64,000 nucleotides of DNA from Lachnospiraceae bacterium. GTDB taxonomy: Bacteria > Bacillota > Clostridia > Lachnospirales > Lachnospiraceae. Each line of letters begins with the position of its first letter. Within the stretch, counting starts at the first letter, position 1. Position numbers and translations under genes: made by a program. Below, piece after piece: positions 54,818 through 63,208 of this stretch. The notes beneath the pieces were generated by a model that saw nothing but the letters and a program-made list of their open reading frames with translations, did no database searches and was not told where the DNA came from. The stretch is from NCBI GenBank assembly GCA_014804485.1, contig JAAUZT010000021.1, positions 31,169-95,168 of the forward strand. The letters are read 5' to 3'.

Positions 54818-55296
54818 GTGTCACTTCAACAAACCGACTCTACTGTTCCGTCAAAAACAGCACCTCTTAAAAAACGTAACACCAACTGGCATGAAGCGGC
54901 AGTCTGCGCTGGATATCAGCCTGTCTTTCCTTAGTCTTTATTATCCCAAGAGATTAATGAAACCTTTACAAAAAGACAGAAAAATAACCGTTGAAAAATT
55001 CTCCAACGGGGTTTATCATATCATTAATGAGACTTTTAATATTCAGATTATCGTCACAAAAGAGCTCTGCCCGGAGGAGAATCTATATCCGATATATGAA
55101 CCAGCTGACTAATGCCAACTCAAATACGAAAGGGAGATCACCTATGTTTGAAGAAATGATGGAACGTGCAAGAATAGAAGCGGAAACCTATTATCATGAT
55201 AAAATCGAGCAGTTGTCTTCTTGTAATGAGCAATTAGTTTTCCAGATTGACTACCTGAAAAATCTGCTTAACCAACATAATATTCAATTTGAATAA
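54818..55296 (+). pseudogene. Decayed Rpn-family (PD-(D/E)XK putative transposase) gene
   Basis: Three fragments in different frames follow one another. GTG 54818 after AAAGGAATG opens 38 codons containing NTNWHEAAVCA, a typical Rpn-family start, ending in TAG. Another frame holds SLYYPKRLMKPLQKDRKITV and VYHIINETFNIQIIVTKEL, a typical middle, ending at 55112. A third, 55144-55296, after GGGAG, gives 50 residues beginning MFEEMMERARIEAE, like the family's C-terminal region. Order and spacing suggest one gene broken by frameshifts and an internal deletion. The family match is from memory. Confidence 0.65.
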
Positions 55297-55336
55297 AATA
55301 TATTAACTCTTGACGCAATCCCGGCAAAGTTCCACA

Positions 55337-55611
55337 TTGAATCAAATCTGGTTTCATGCTATAATAATCCAATAAAAGGAACCAGATGGTTTAATAAGCT
55401 TTCTCTTTATTTGGAATAAAATGCTGGATAAAAGAGTAGTCTGTAAATACATCCCTCAGAAAAGCGATACGATGTTTTAGGCAGAGTGGGAAGAATTCTT
55501 TTTGTTGTATGCACTTTTAGGAAAGGAAATACAGTCCATATTATTTCCGCCAGATGTGCAACAGAGCCTGAGAAAGCGAGGTATGAACATGGCGAAAGTT
55601 ATGATGAATAG
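55337..55611 (+). pseudogene. Decayed BrnT-like toxin gene with intact promoter
   Basis: Promoter TTGAAT (55337-55342), 17 bp, TATAAT (55360-55365), then AAAGGAACCAG before an ATG that hits TAA at once. Further on, frame 55447-55611 reads DVLGRVGRILFVVCTFRKG, HIISARCATEPEKARYEHG, the C-terminal half of a BrnT ribonuclease toxin. A FIWNKM piece in another frame could be its start. The toxin cannot be made. No functional protein is expected. Confidence 0.65.
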
Positions 55612-55669
55612 CCTTCCGGCAGAGCTGACACCAGAAGAAATTGCTGAACTGGTGAAAAAATGTATGTAA
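55583..55669 (+). pseudogene. 28-codon remnant of a possible antitoxin
   Basis: ATG 55583 overlaps the toxin remnant's end and reads MNMAKVMMNSLPAELTPEE before stopping at 55669. The overlap and the phrase LPAELTPEEI suggest the start of a short antitoxin gene cut off early. This is weak evidence. Confidence 0.35.
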
Positions 55670-55776
55670 ACTTGGAATGGAATCTATTATTAATAGATTC
55701 CATTTTGCTTTGCAGTGATTTTTTAACCGTAATTGTAAAGTAATGCTCCTTAATTATATGTAATGGAGCAAAAAAA

Positions 55777-57303
55777 TTATTTATATTTTCTTACAATTTC
55801 TTTTACCATTTTTTTTAAATAAGTATATTCGGCTTTTTCTCTATTAAACAAGGCAAATATTAAAAGAACTACAATAAATGTTACCAATACTTTGCCAAAC
55901 ATACCAATCAGTGAAACCGGAAAATGTTTAGTGGCACAATAAATAACCGCAACACACAATAACGATTGCATTATATAGCCTATCTGTTGAACATAGTAAG
56001 CGTTTACATTTTCTTTAAACCGTTTTTTAAACAAAATCCTTGGCTCATACCAAACAGTTGTTAATATTCTTGCAATTCCAGTTGCTGCAATTATCCCACT
56101 TAAACCAATCAGGTTCCCTAATACAGCCGACAATATCAAATTAATAAAGGCCGCCAATAACATTAAATATTTAGTTTCCTGATATAGACCCATTGTTTCA
56201 CGATAAACCCATACAGGCGTAATTATATTAGAAACATAAAAGCAAAATATCATTGCAATAACAACATCCATATTCAATAAATATGCTTCACCAATCCACA
56301 ATAAAATAAAATCATTAATACACAACAGTAAACAAATACTGCAAAATACGCTGAGGCCATGAAATGAAAATACCAACATTTTAAATGTTCGTAAAGAATG
56401 CTCTTGATTGTTTTCTGCATTTAGATCACCCAAACTAGCTGTTATTGCCCTAATCAACACACTCACAAATTGACTTATTACTGATTCCACCATCCGATAA
56501 TTAGAATAATATCCAACTGACACAGTTGTTATGATAATAGAAATCAATAAATTATCTGTATTATTCATAACAACTATCCCAACCTTATATATTAATGTTG
56601 CCCGAATCATTTCCAATATAGACTTCTTATTTTCTTTATTTAATTGTTCCGCTTTCCCATGAAAAACATAAGGGTACATCTTGTGTGCCTTATAAGTTAT
56701 AGAAATATTATATAAAATTGTGCATCCAGCTTGCACTAACAGGTATACCATGTAATCATGAAAAAGCAAAAGAAGTAGAATTTGAGCTATATTTTGGATT
56801 ACTTGAATAACAGTTCTAAACGAACTTATCACAAAATTTTTTTGATCTGCCTCTATGATCATGGATTTATTTACAGAAAAATAAGACAAGACAGAATTCA
56901 TCAAATAAATGATGTAATATAATCTTATCTTATTAAACTCCATATCCACATCAACGATTAAAGGAAGTAATGGTACTACTATAATGCCAAGAACCAAAAC
57001 TAAAACAGCCACATAAATAAATAACTTCCGACAAAAATTCAGAAGCGCCCGCAACTTTATATAATCCCGATCTCGAATAGGCTTGTACAAAAAAAAGAGA
57101 AATGCATTTCCAATACCCATCTCTGTTAAAGATAGCAATGTCAGAATATTGGCAAACAATCCATGAATTCCCAAATATTCCTTTCCTAATAAGATAATAA
57201 AAATCTGTCTATTAATAAAAGAGAATAGGATCGTAATTACTTGACAAAACAAACCATATATCATATTCCTTTTAGAATTATCTATTCTTGTAGTACTGCT
57301 CAC
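55777..57303 (-). CDS. Polysaccharide flippase (Wzx/MviN-like)
   Basis: 508 residues, about 12-14 membrane helices, start GTG overlapping the previous stop codon (GTGA). The N-terminus NMIYGLFCQVITILFSFINRQIFIILLG and the following GIHGLFANILTLLSLTEMGIG fit the oligosaccharide flippase family. It should move lipid-linked repeat units across the membrane. Last gene of an AT-rich surface polysaccharide cluster. Confidence 0.93.
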   Translation of the reverse strand: MSSTTRIDNSKRNMIYGLFCQVITILFSFINRQIFIILLGKEYLGIHGLFANILTLLSLTEMGIGNAFLFFLYKPIRDRDYIKLRALLNFCRKLFIYVAVLVLVLGIIVVPLLPLIVDVDMEFNKIRLYYIIYLMNSVLSYFSVNKSMIIEADQKNFVISSFRTVIQVIQNIAQILLLLLFHDYMVYLLVQAGCTILYNISITYKAHKMYPYVFHGKAEQLNKENKKSILEMIRATLIYKVGIVVMNNTDNLLISIIITTVSVGYYSNYRMVESVISQFVSVLIRAITASLGDLNAENNQEHSLRTFKMLVFSFHGLSVFCSICLLLCINDFILLWIGEAYLLNMDVVIAMIFCFYVSNIITPVWVYRETMGLYQETKYLMLLAAFINLILSAVLGNLIGLSGIIAATGIARILTTVWYEPRILFKKRFKENVNAYYVQQIGYIMQSLLCVAVIYCATKHFPVSLIGMFGKVLVTFIVVLLIFALFNREKAEYTYLKKMVKEIVRKYK

Positions 57304-58796
57304 AGCTTCATCCTTTTAAATATGTGATACAACTTTCTTGCCTTATCATATAAATGCATTTTTTTTAAAAACCTAATTATTTTATATCTGATCATTTCGT
57401 AGATATTCCTACATTTCCTTTTTATCCTAACTTTATATTGATATACTTTTGCTTTATAAGTTATCTGTTTTTTAATATATGGTTCTATCAATAAACAATC
57501 TTCGCAATCCTTTTTTTCATTACGCCTTTTCTTCATCTCAAATAGCGTAGATAAATTACAAAATTTTATATCGAACGCAAACAGATAATTATTAGGATTA
57601 TAAATCAAGTCTTCCTTTGTCTGTGAATAATAAATAATGTTTTCATCATGTATTGCCACTTTTACAGTAAAATGATACTTCTTCAAATTTATAAAAGTAA
57701 GGCAATCTATATCTCCCGGATTTCTTATACCATAAACTCCCAGAATCCCACTGGAATCAATAAGAAAATCCTCTCTGTCTATTTTATACGCATCTAATTC
57801 TTTACCAATCTGCTGAAGTGATGCAATATAGGCTTTATATTTGCACATTTGTCCATAATTTAAAACGTCCAATGAATTGTGATTTAATAACAAATGAGCC
57901 AGTTCTAAAGATTCTCTGGAATTATCGCTTATATGGATAGAACTATTTTCAATTTGAAATATATTTCTTATCTCTTGTTTTAAACTGACAATATCATCTA
58001 TGTTTATATTATCAAGAACATAAATTATGGTCTCCGCATGATCTATATAGCAATTATCAACCTTACCCTGGATGCCTTTGTATCCGTTTTGTATGTCCCC
58101 ACACCAACTCTGCTTTCCATATATATGGATCATCAGATTTTTTAAACCATTATACTTAAGCATAATTGATGACGTATAGACCACATTACATGTTTGATGT
58201 ATTAATGTGTCTACAACCTCAAGTTTAGTCTTATTCGCTCTAGGCCAAATACAAACAAAAAACACATTTTCTTTCAAACGAATATATTCGGTTATCATAT
58301 AATCTATGTATGATTTTTCTAGCAATTTCTGTTTAAAATATGCATAATCGTACTTTACTTCTATATCCTCGTAACGCACAATCGGAACCGTGAGATTATA
58401 ATACATGGCAATTGCAACTCTATGTGAGCCATTCAATATAGCATTATTTCTTCCGACTGGAATAACTGATATTTCTTTTCTAACACCATCACGTTTAATG
58501 CTACTGATTAACTCTTCAAATACTTCAAGATAATCCAGAAAACTTTTTTTTGATCCTTCTTTTCCCGGTTCTATAAACGTTCCGTCAGTAAACGCTTCTA
58601 AATGAGTGAAATATAGCTGTCGCAAAAAAGGCACATTAATCCCTCTATCATATGCTTCAACAAATTTGTATTTGACAACCAAATCAATTCTGTTACTTAC
58701 AAGCAATTCTCTTGCCTGAATATATTCAATTTTATCTTCCCCGACATCATAGCTGTTTCTATCTATGGTGATAATATCACTCGTTAATGTTGCCAT
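57300..58796 (-). CDS. Unknown polysaccharide-cluster protein with ParB-like and nucleotidyltransferase-like motifs
   Basis: 498 residues, soluble with a basic C-terminus. The first 160 residues resemble a ParB/Srx-type fold: EISVIPVGRNNAILNGSHRV followed by VPIVRYEDIEV. The middle region has VFFVCIWPRANKTKLEVVDTL and ends in SIHISDNSRESLELAHLLLN. Then come SSGILGVYGIRNPGDIDCL (a G...R..DID pattern reminiscent of nucleotidyltransferases) and a Lys/Arg-rich tail. I do not recognise the whole. It overlaps the flippase gene start, so it belongs to the cluster. It could be a sugar kinase or nucleotidyltransferase for an unusual decoration; this is speculative. Confidence 0.75.
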   Translation of the reverse strand: MATLTSDIITIDRNSYDVGEDKIEYIQARELLVSNRIDLVVKYKFVEAYDRGINVPFLRQLYFTHLEAFTDGTFIEPGKEGSKKSFLDYLEVFEELISSIKRDGVRKEISVIPVGRNNAILNGSHRVAIAMYYNLTVPIVRYEDIEVKYDYAYFKQKLLEKSYIDYMITEYIRLKENVFFVCIWPRANKTKLEVVDTLIHQTCNVVYTSSIMLKYNGLKNLMIHIYGKQSWCGDIQNGYKGIQGKVDNCYIDHAETIIYVLDNINIDDIVSLKQEIRNIFQIENSSIHISDNSRESLELAHLLLNHNSLDVLNYGQMCKYKAYIASLQQIGKELDAYKIDREDFLIDSSGILGVYGIRNPGDIDCLTFINLKKYHFTVKVAIHDENIIYYSQTKEDLIYNPNNYLFAFDIKFCNLSTLFEMKKRRNEKKDCEDCLLIEPYIKKQITYKAKVYQYKVRIKRKCRNIYEMIRYKIIRFLKKMHLYDKARKLYHIFKRMKL

Positions 58797-58945
58797 ATTT
58801 ATATTGATTCCTTTTTATAGACCTCATAGCATATCAACACCTTATGTATCACTAACTTTAACACCCTCTAATTCTCCCATTGCCAGACAGCACCGGCATT
58901 TTTCGATCTATACTTTTGCAGTAACTAACTCACCCATTTTTAGTA

Positions 58946-59908
58946 TCAGGCTCTTTGTTTCATTTTTTTTATAATGTTAAATGGTATGAATCTATTTGCT
59001 ATCGCTTTAATTTTTTTATCTACCTTTACTTTCTTTGAAGTAATTAGTTCATTATATAAATAGGTATATACATCTTCTACTTTACTGTTATAATATTGTT
59101 CCCCCATCATTGCCTTTAATCTTACACAAGCCACCCAAAAATGATATTTAATAATTTCATTATACTTATTGTCATATTTTTTATTAAAATAATTAAGCCG
59201 TTCTTCAAATATTTCTATTATATCCAATCTTTTTTTATTGTAAGGAGAATTCATAATACTATTCTCTCGGTTTACATATGCATAATATTTATTATCTATT
59301 AATACATATGTTGAGCACATATCCACGAGAAAGGGAATAAGAAATTCATCCTCATGTAATTTGCCTACAGGAAACCTTAATTTTACAAAAAGCGATTTTT
59401 TATATAATTTGTTCCATGCTACTATTTTTAACTTATAATCCAGAATACCTTCAACTGCCTGTTCATGATTCAACACTCTTATATTATATGGGATTCTATC
59501 TATTTTAAAATCTGCCCTATGTACTTCATCCACATCTTGAATAGCACATTCTACAATATCCGCCCCCTCATTTATTGCAACGTCCATCATGCCTTTAATC
59601 ATATATGGATGAATATAGTCATCCGAATCGACAAATAAGATGTATTGCCCAACACATACATCAATTCCGGCATTTCTTGCATCTGATAATCCCCCGTTTA
59701 CTTTATGTATTACTTTAATACGCTCATCTAATTGCTGATAACCATCACAAATTTGTGCTGATCCATCTAACGAACCATCATCTACTAAAATAATTTCTAT
59801 GTGATTATATAACTGTGTCCTAATACTTTCTATGCATTTCTTTAAATACTTTTCAACATTATATATTGGGACAATTACACTGACTAACGGAGTTTCATCA
59901 TGTGTCAT
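58946..59908 (-). CDS. Glycosyltransferase family 2
   Basis: 320 residues from ATG 59908, the better placed after GAGG (track adds five codons). GT-A fold: VSVIVPIYNVEKYLKKCIES, EIILVDDGSLDGS, the nucleotide/metal motif YILFVDSDDYI (DxD, near 90), and a conserved NAGIDVCVGQ. Transfers a sugar from a nucleotide donor while the repeat unit is built on the inner membrane face. The last 80 residues are Lys/Tyr/Ile-rich. Donor and acceptor unknown. Confidence 0.95.
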   Translation of the reverse strand: MTHDETPLVSVIVPIYNVEKYLKKCIESIRTQLYNHIEIILVDDGSLDGSAQICDGYQQLDERIKVIHKVNGGLSDARNAGIDVCVGQYILFVDSDDYIHPYMIKGMMDVAINEGADIVECAIQDVDEVHRADFKIDRIPYNIRVLNHEQAVEGILDYKLKIVAWNKLYKKSLFVKLRFPVGKLHEDEFLIPFLVDMCSTYVLIDNKYYAYVNRENSIMNSPYNKKRLDIIEIFEERLNYFNKKYDNKYNEIIKYHFWVACVRLKAMMGEQYYNSKVEDVYTYLYNELITSKKVKVDKKIKAIANRFIPFNIIKKMKQRA

Positions 59909-60038
59909 TTTCCTTTTCCTCATTAGTATGTATTTGCATTATCGCTTCCAATAGTCTAAGATTTGTACCGACAACTTCGCCTCTGTGGATATATGCATAT
60001 GCTTCTTCGCGGATTTTTTATAGTCTATGCTTAAAATA

Positions 60039-61217
60039 TTACTTTTCATTAAATTCTATCTTTAATAATAAAACAGCTAAAACAACTCCAACCATAGGAG
60101 CCAAGATCACATGCCCGGAAAATACAGATATACCATATAGCAAAATAATTCCAACAATATATATCGTTTTTTTTGAATATAAAGCTTTTTTTAAATACTG
60201 AGCATAAAAAAGAATAACAATTACAGTAACAATGCCCCCAAACTGAACTAATAAATCAAATAAATCCATCTCAATCAAAATATGATCAGCACCATTTTCC
60301 GCTACATAGGGACCAATGCCTAGAATTAATTTCCAGAGAACATCTTCATCATATACTTGCCGAAAGACTCTCCTTGCAGTTACTTCTCGTCCTGATAGCA
60401 AAAAATTTACTATTCCACTTGCCATCAAATATCTCCACCTTATAGCATTTATATTTTGTACAATTGAATTAACATGATTTGTAATATACCATAAGCCTCC
60501 AAAAACACTAGGAATAAGCAAACATATACTTAATAATTTTTTGTTTATATTTTGTTCTGAAGATAATCCTACTAATAGCAAAATAGCTAATGCAATATAT
60601 GACGCTTTTGTTCCAATACAAATAGTTCCAGCAACGCCCAATATAATATTTATAAAATTCAATTTTGTTTTATCAGTTTTATATTTTTCGATTTCCATCG
60701 TTAAAATAATTACCATTATTGCACTAATTTCATTTCCCGCATAATAAAATCCCTTATTTCCAAATCCGCTTCTATATGTATCAAACCCAATATCAAATAG
60801 CATAGGAACAATTAAGGAAACAGGAAAAAACCAGCAGTAAGAATTGCAAATTTTCTCTACACATCGTACTATTGTATTATCATAATAGTTCAACTTAATC
60901 ATTGTCATTATGATAATCATAGGCATTAATAATTTAATAAGTGCAGATACATTATAAATACACCCTCCTATATCGTTTAACCCAAAAATCCCTATTTGAA
61001 TTGTAAAAAAAAATAGCACCAATATTTTTCTTCCAATCTCTTTTCTGGTTGGTATAATCTTTATTAATATAAATACACAAATAAAAAACGTAATAGTTTT
61101 ATATATAGCACTTATACTTGTATTGTTTTCTGTTAATAATAAATATCCATTAATATTATCTATAATAGGGCTTATAATTAGTAGCCACATTATAATATTA
61201 CTATATTTAACTTTCAT
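60039..61217 (-). CDS. O-antigen polymerase-like membrane protein (Wzy-like)
   Basis: 392 residues, 10-11 membrane helices and one larger loop (about 255-315: NFLLSGREVTARRVFRQVYDEDVLW, GPYVAENGADHIL), the shape of Wzy polymerases. Sequence identity in such proteins is low, so the call rests on topology and the cluster. It would join exported repeat units. AT-rich like its neighbours. Confidence 0.75.
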   Translation of the reverse strand: MKVKYSNIIMWLLIISPIIDNINGYLLLTENNTSISAIYKTITFFICVFILIKIIPTRKEIGRKILVLFFFTIQIGIFGLNDIGGCIYNVSALIKLLMPMIIIMTMIKLNYYDNTIVRCVEKICNSYCWFFPVSLIVPMLFDIGFDTYRSGFGNKGFYYAGNEISAIMVIILTMEIEKYKTDKTKLNFINIILGVAGTICIGTKASYIALAILLLVGLSSEQNINKKLLSICLLIPSVFGGLWYITNHVNSIVQNINAIRWRYLMASGIVNFLLSGREVTARRVFRQVYDEDVLWKLILGIGPYVAENGADHILIEMDLFDLLVQFGGIVTVIVILFYAQYLKKALYSKKTIYIVGIILLYGISVFSGHVILAPMVGVVLAVLLLKIEFNEK

Positions 61218-61233
61218 ATATTTTACCCTAATG

Positions 61234-62298
61234 CTATATCCTTTTTAAGTTTAAGAACAATTCTCTATATTGTTTTTCGATATAATCATGATATTCTTCC
61301 AAATATGTATATTGTTTCTCCTTTTTTACCAGATTAATTAACGCTTCTCTTACATTTTCTTCTCCTTTAAGCAAAATATTATATTTTTCTAACCTTTTAG
61401 GAAAAATCAATTGAAGTCCAAGACACTTCGCTTCCCATAAAACCATACCTTGTCCCTCGGATCTTGACTCAAGACACAATGCATCCATCTGATTCATAAT
61501 TGCAAAAGGATTTTTCTGATTTCCAAGAAAAAATACTACATCTTCAAGTGCATGCCTCTTTATCCACTTTTTATAATAATACAAGTCCGGACCATCCCCT
61601 ATGATATAACAGCGCAAATCCTTTCTCGCTTTATATGCCGCCAAAAAATCATTAAGAAATAAATCATATCCCTTTTGTATATGAATTCTTCCAACGCAAA
61701 CAATATTTATTTTAGTTGAATCTATTAATAATTTTGTTTTTTCATGGCAATCAGACAAGATTTGCTTTACATTTATTATATTAGGAATAATTCTTATTTT
61801 TGCCTTCTTATTTCCATGCTTTCGAAAAGGTTCAATCACCCCTTGAGAAACTGCAATAAATTCATCATAAAATTTATATTTTTCCTTGAAAAACAAATAA
61901 AGAATCCGATATTTCCAATTAAATAGGAGCTCTTTTTCTATATCACTGTGAATCCATAAAATTTTTCTTGCACAATTCATCTTAGTTGTACAATATGCAC
62001 ATTCCTGCCGATAGCTATCATAATCAAAAGCAAAATCATACTGATCTTTAATCTCTGTATATAACTTCATTCTTCTTATTAAACTAAATGGAATGCAACG
62101 AAACCAGTAAGGGAATGGTTTAAGAAAATGGATATGTATATTTTCCTTAAAACTACTAGTGTCGTAAAAAATATCTCGAGAAAACAGAAATACATCCACA
62201 TGGTATTCGTCTAAAATAGAAGAGCCCAAAAGATTAACTAAAGAACGTTGTATCCCACCAACTTTTAAATCGGCTTGAAATATAGCAATTTTTTTCAT
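61234..62298 (-). CDS. Glycosyltransferase family 4
   Basis: 354 residues from ATG 62298; AAGGG is nine bases upstream but touches the track's first ATG. GT-B fold: LKVGGIQRSLVNLL at the N-terminus, INIVCVGRIHIQKGYDLFL in the middle, and the EX7E-type RSEGQGMVLWEAKCLG near 285 for the nucleotide-sugar. It is a retaining transferase acting on the repeat unit. Ends 16 bp before the polymerase gene; starts 22 bp after the GT26 gene. Confidence 0.95.
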   Translation of the reverse strand: MKKIAIFQADLKVGGIQRSLVNLLGSSILDEYHVDVFLFSRDIFYDTSSFKENIHIHFLKPFPYWFRCIPFSLIRRMKLYTEIKDQYDFAFDYDSYRQECAYCTTKMNCARKILWIHSDIEKELLFNWKYRILYLFFKEKYKFYDEFIAVSQGVIEPFRKHGNKKAKIRIIPNIINVKQILSDCHEKTKLLIDSTKINIVCVGRIHIQKGYDLFLNDFLAAYKARKDLRCYIIGDGPDLYYYKKWIKRHALEDVVFFLGNQKNPFAIMNQMDALCLESRSEGQGMVLWEAKCLGLQLIFPKRLEKYNILLKGEENVREALINLVKKEKQYTYLEEYHDYIEKQYRELFLNLKRI

Positions 62299-62319
62299 TT
62301 GTCTCATCCCTTACATAAT

Positions 62320-63033
62320 CTAACGAATATACTTAAAGAATTTAAAGGATATTAAAATTCTTTTTGCCCTTGCTATGCTCATTTCTTGAAAGAAACGATA
62401 AAATCCTTCTAACCCAATTTTGCTTATCCATTTGGGTGCTCTTTTAATACTTCCCGACACGAAATCAACTGTCCCACCACTGCCAACAACATATTGTATT
62501 TTACACTCTTGCAAAAAAGATCGATTACTCTCTATGAAATATTCCTGCTTACCTGCTCCAAATCCAACAAACAGAATGTCTGGTTTAAATTTTCTTATAC
62601 TGCTTTGACACTCTCTGATAAACCTATCAGAAAAGGGATAATCTTCAAATTCTGGAGAAAATCCATCAACTTGAATCGCATATTTTTTTCTCACATTTTC
62701 TACTGCATTCCTAACAGAACTTTCCTTGCCCCCTAAAAAAAACAGTTTCAAATCATTCTTCTTCGCATAATCACAAAAGTCATAAACTATATCACTGCCA
62801 GAAAGCTTAATAACATCCTTAAAATCAGGATATAATATTTTTGCAATTTTCAATGGAATTTCTCCATCTACTGTTGCATAATTTTTATTAATAAATTCTA
62901 GAAGCCTTTGATTTTCATTCGCCAATACAATAATTTGTGCATTTACTGTAACAATGAATTTTGTTTCTCCATTTAAATTCTGAAACAGTTCCTCTTTGTT
63001 GGTTAAATTAATATCAATATTACAAAATTTCAT
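62320..63033 (-). CDS. WecG/TagA/CpsF-family glycosyltransferase (GT26)
   Basis: 237 residues. Conserved family blocks: ATVDGEIPLKIAKIL, KLFFLGGKESSVRNA, ILFVGFGAGKQEYFIE, GSGGTVDFVSGSIKRAPKW and LEGFYRFFQE. GT26 enzymes add the second sugar to the undecaprenyl-linked primer (for instance ManNAc in TagA). Start overlaps the stop of an upstream coding remnant (ATGA), proof of an earlier gene there. Confidence 0.95.
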   Translation of the reverse strand: MKFCNIDINLTNKEELFQNLNGETKFIVTVNAQIIVLANENQRLLEFINKNYATVDGEIPLKIAKILYPDFKDVIKLSGSDIVYDFCDYAKKNDLKLFFLGGKESSVRNAVENVRKKYAIQVDGFSPEFEDYPFSDRFIRECQSSIRKFKPDILFVGFGAGKQEYFIESNRSFLQECKIQYVVGSGGTVDFVSGSIKRAPKWISKIGLEGFYRFFQEMSIARAKRILISFKFFKYIR

Positions 63034-63185
63034 ATAGACAAATTCCTATCCCTCATCTCCGCCCTCATCAACTGCACCGCTTTCTCTCCGTTCCCACTGG
63101 TAAATAAAAAACCTGACACAAAGCATGCTGTCATTGCAATTACCATCACAATTTCATACTTTACGTCAGGATTTATATTATGAAT
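63030..63185 (-). pseudogene. 3' remnant of a lost polysaccharide-cluster gene
   Basis: A frame open from 63185 codes 51 residues including YEIVMVIAMTACFVSGFLF (a membrane helix) and QLMRAEMRDRNLSI, and its TGA overlaps the GT26 start as ATGA. No start codon with a ribosome site exists. The overlap shows it is the tail of a real gene whose 5' part is gone, replaced by the Rpn-family gene 20 bp away. Confidence 0.65.
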
Positions 63186-63208
63186 TCATTCAGTTTACGA
63201 TTAAAAAT

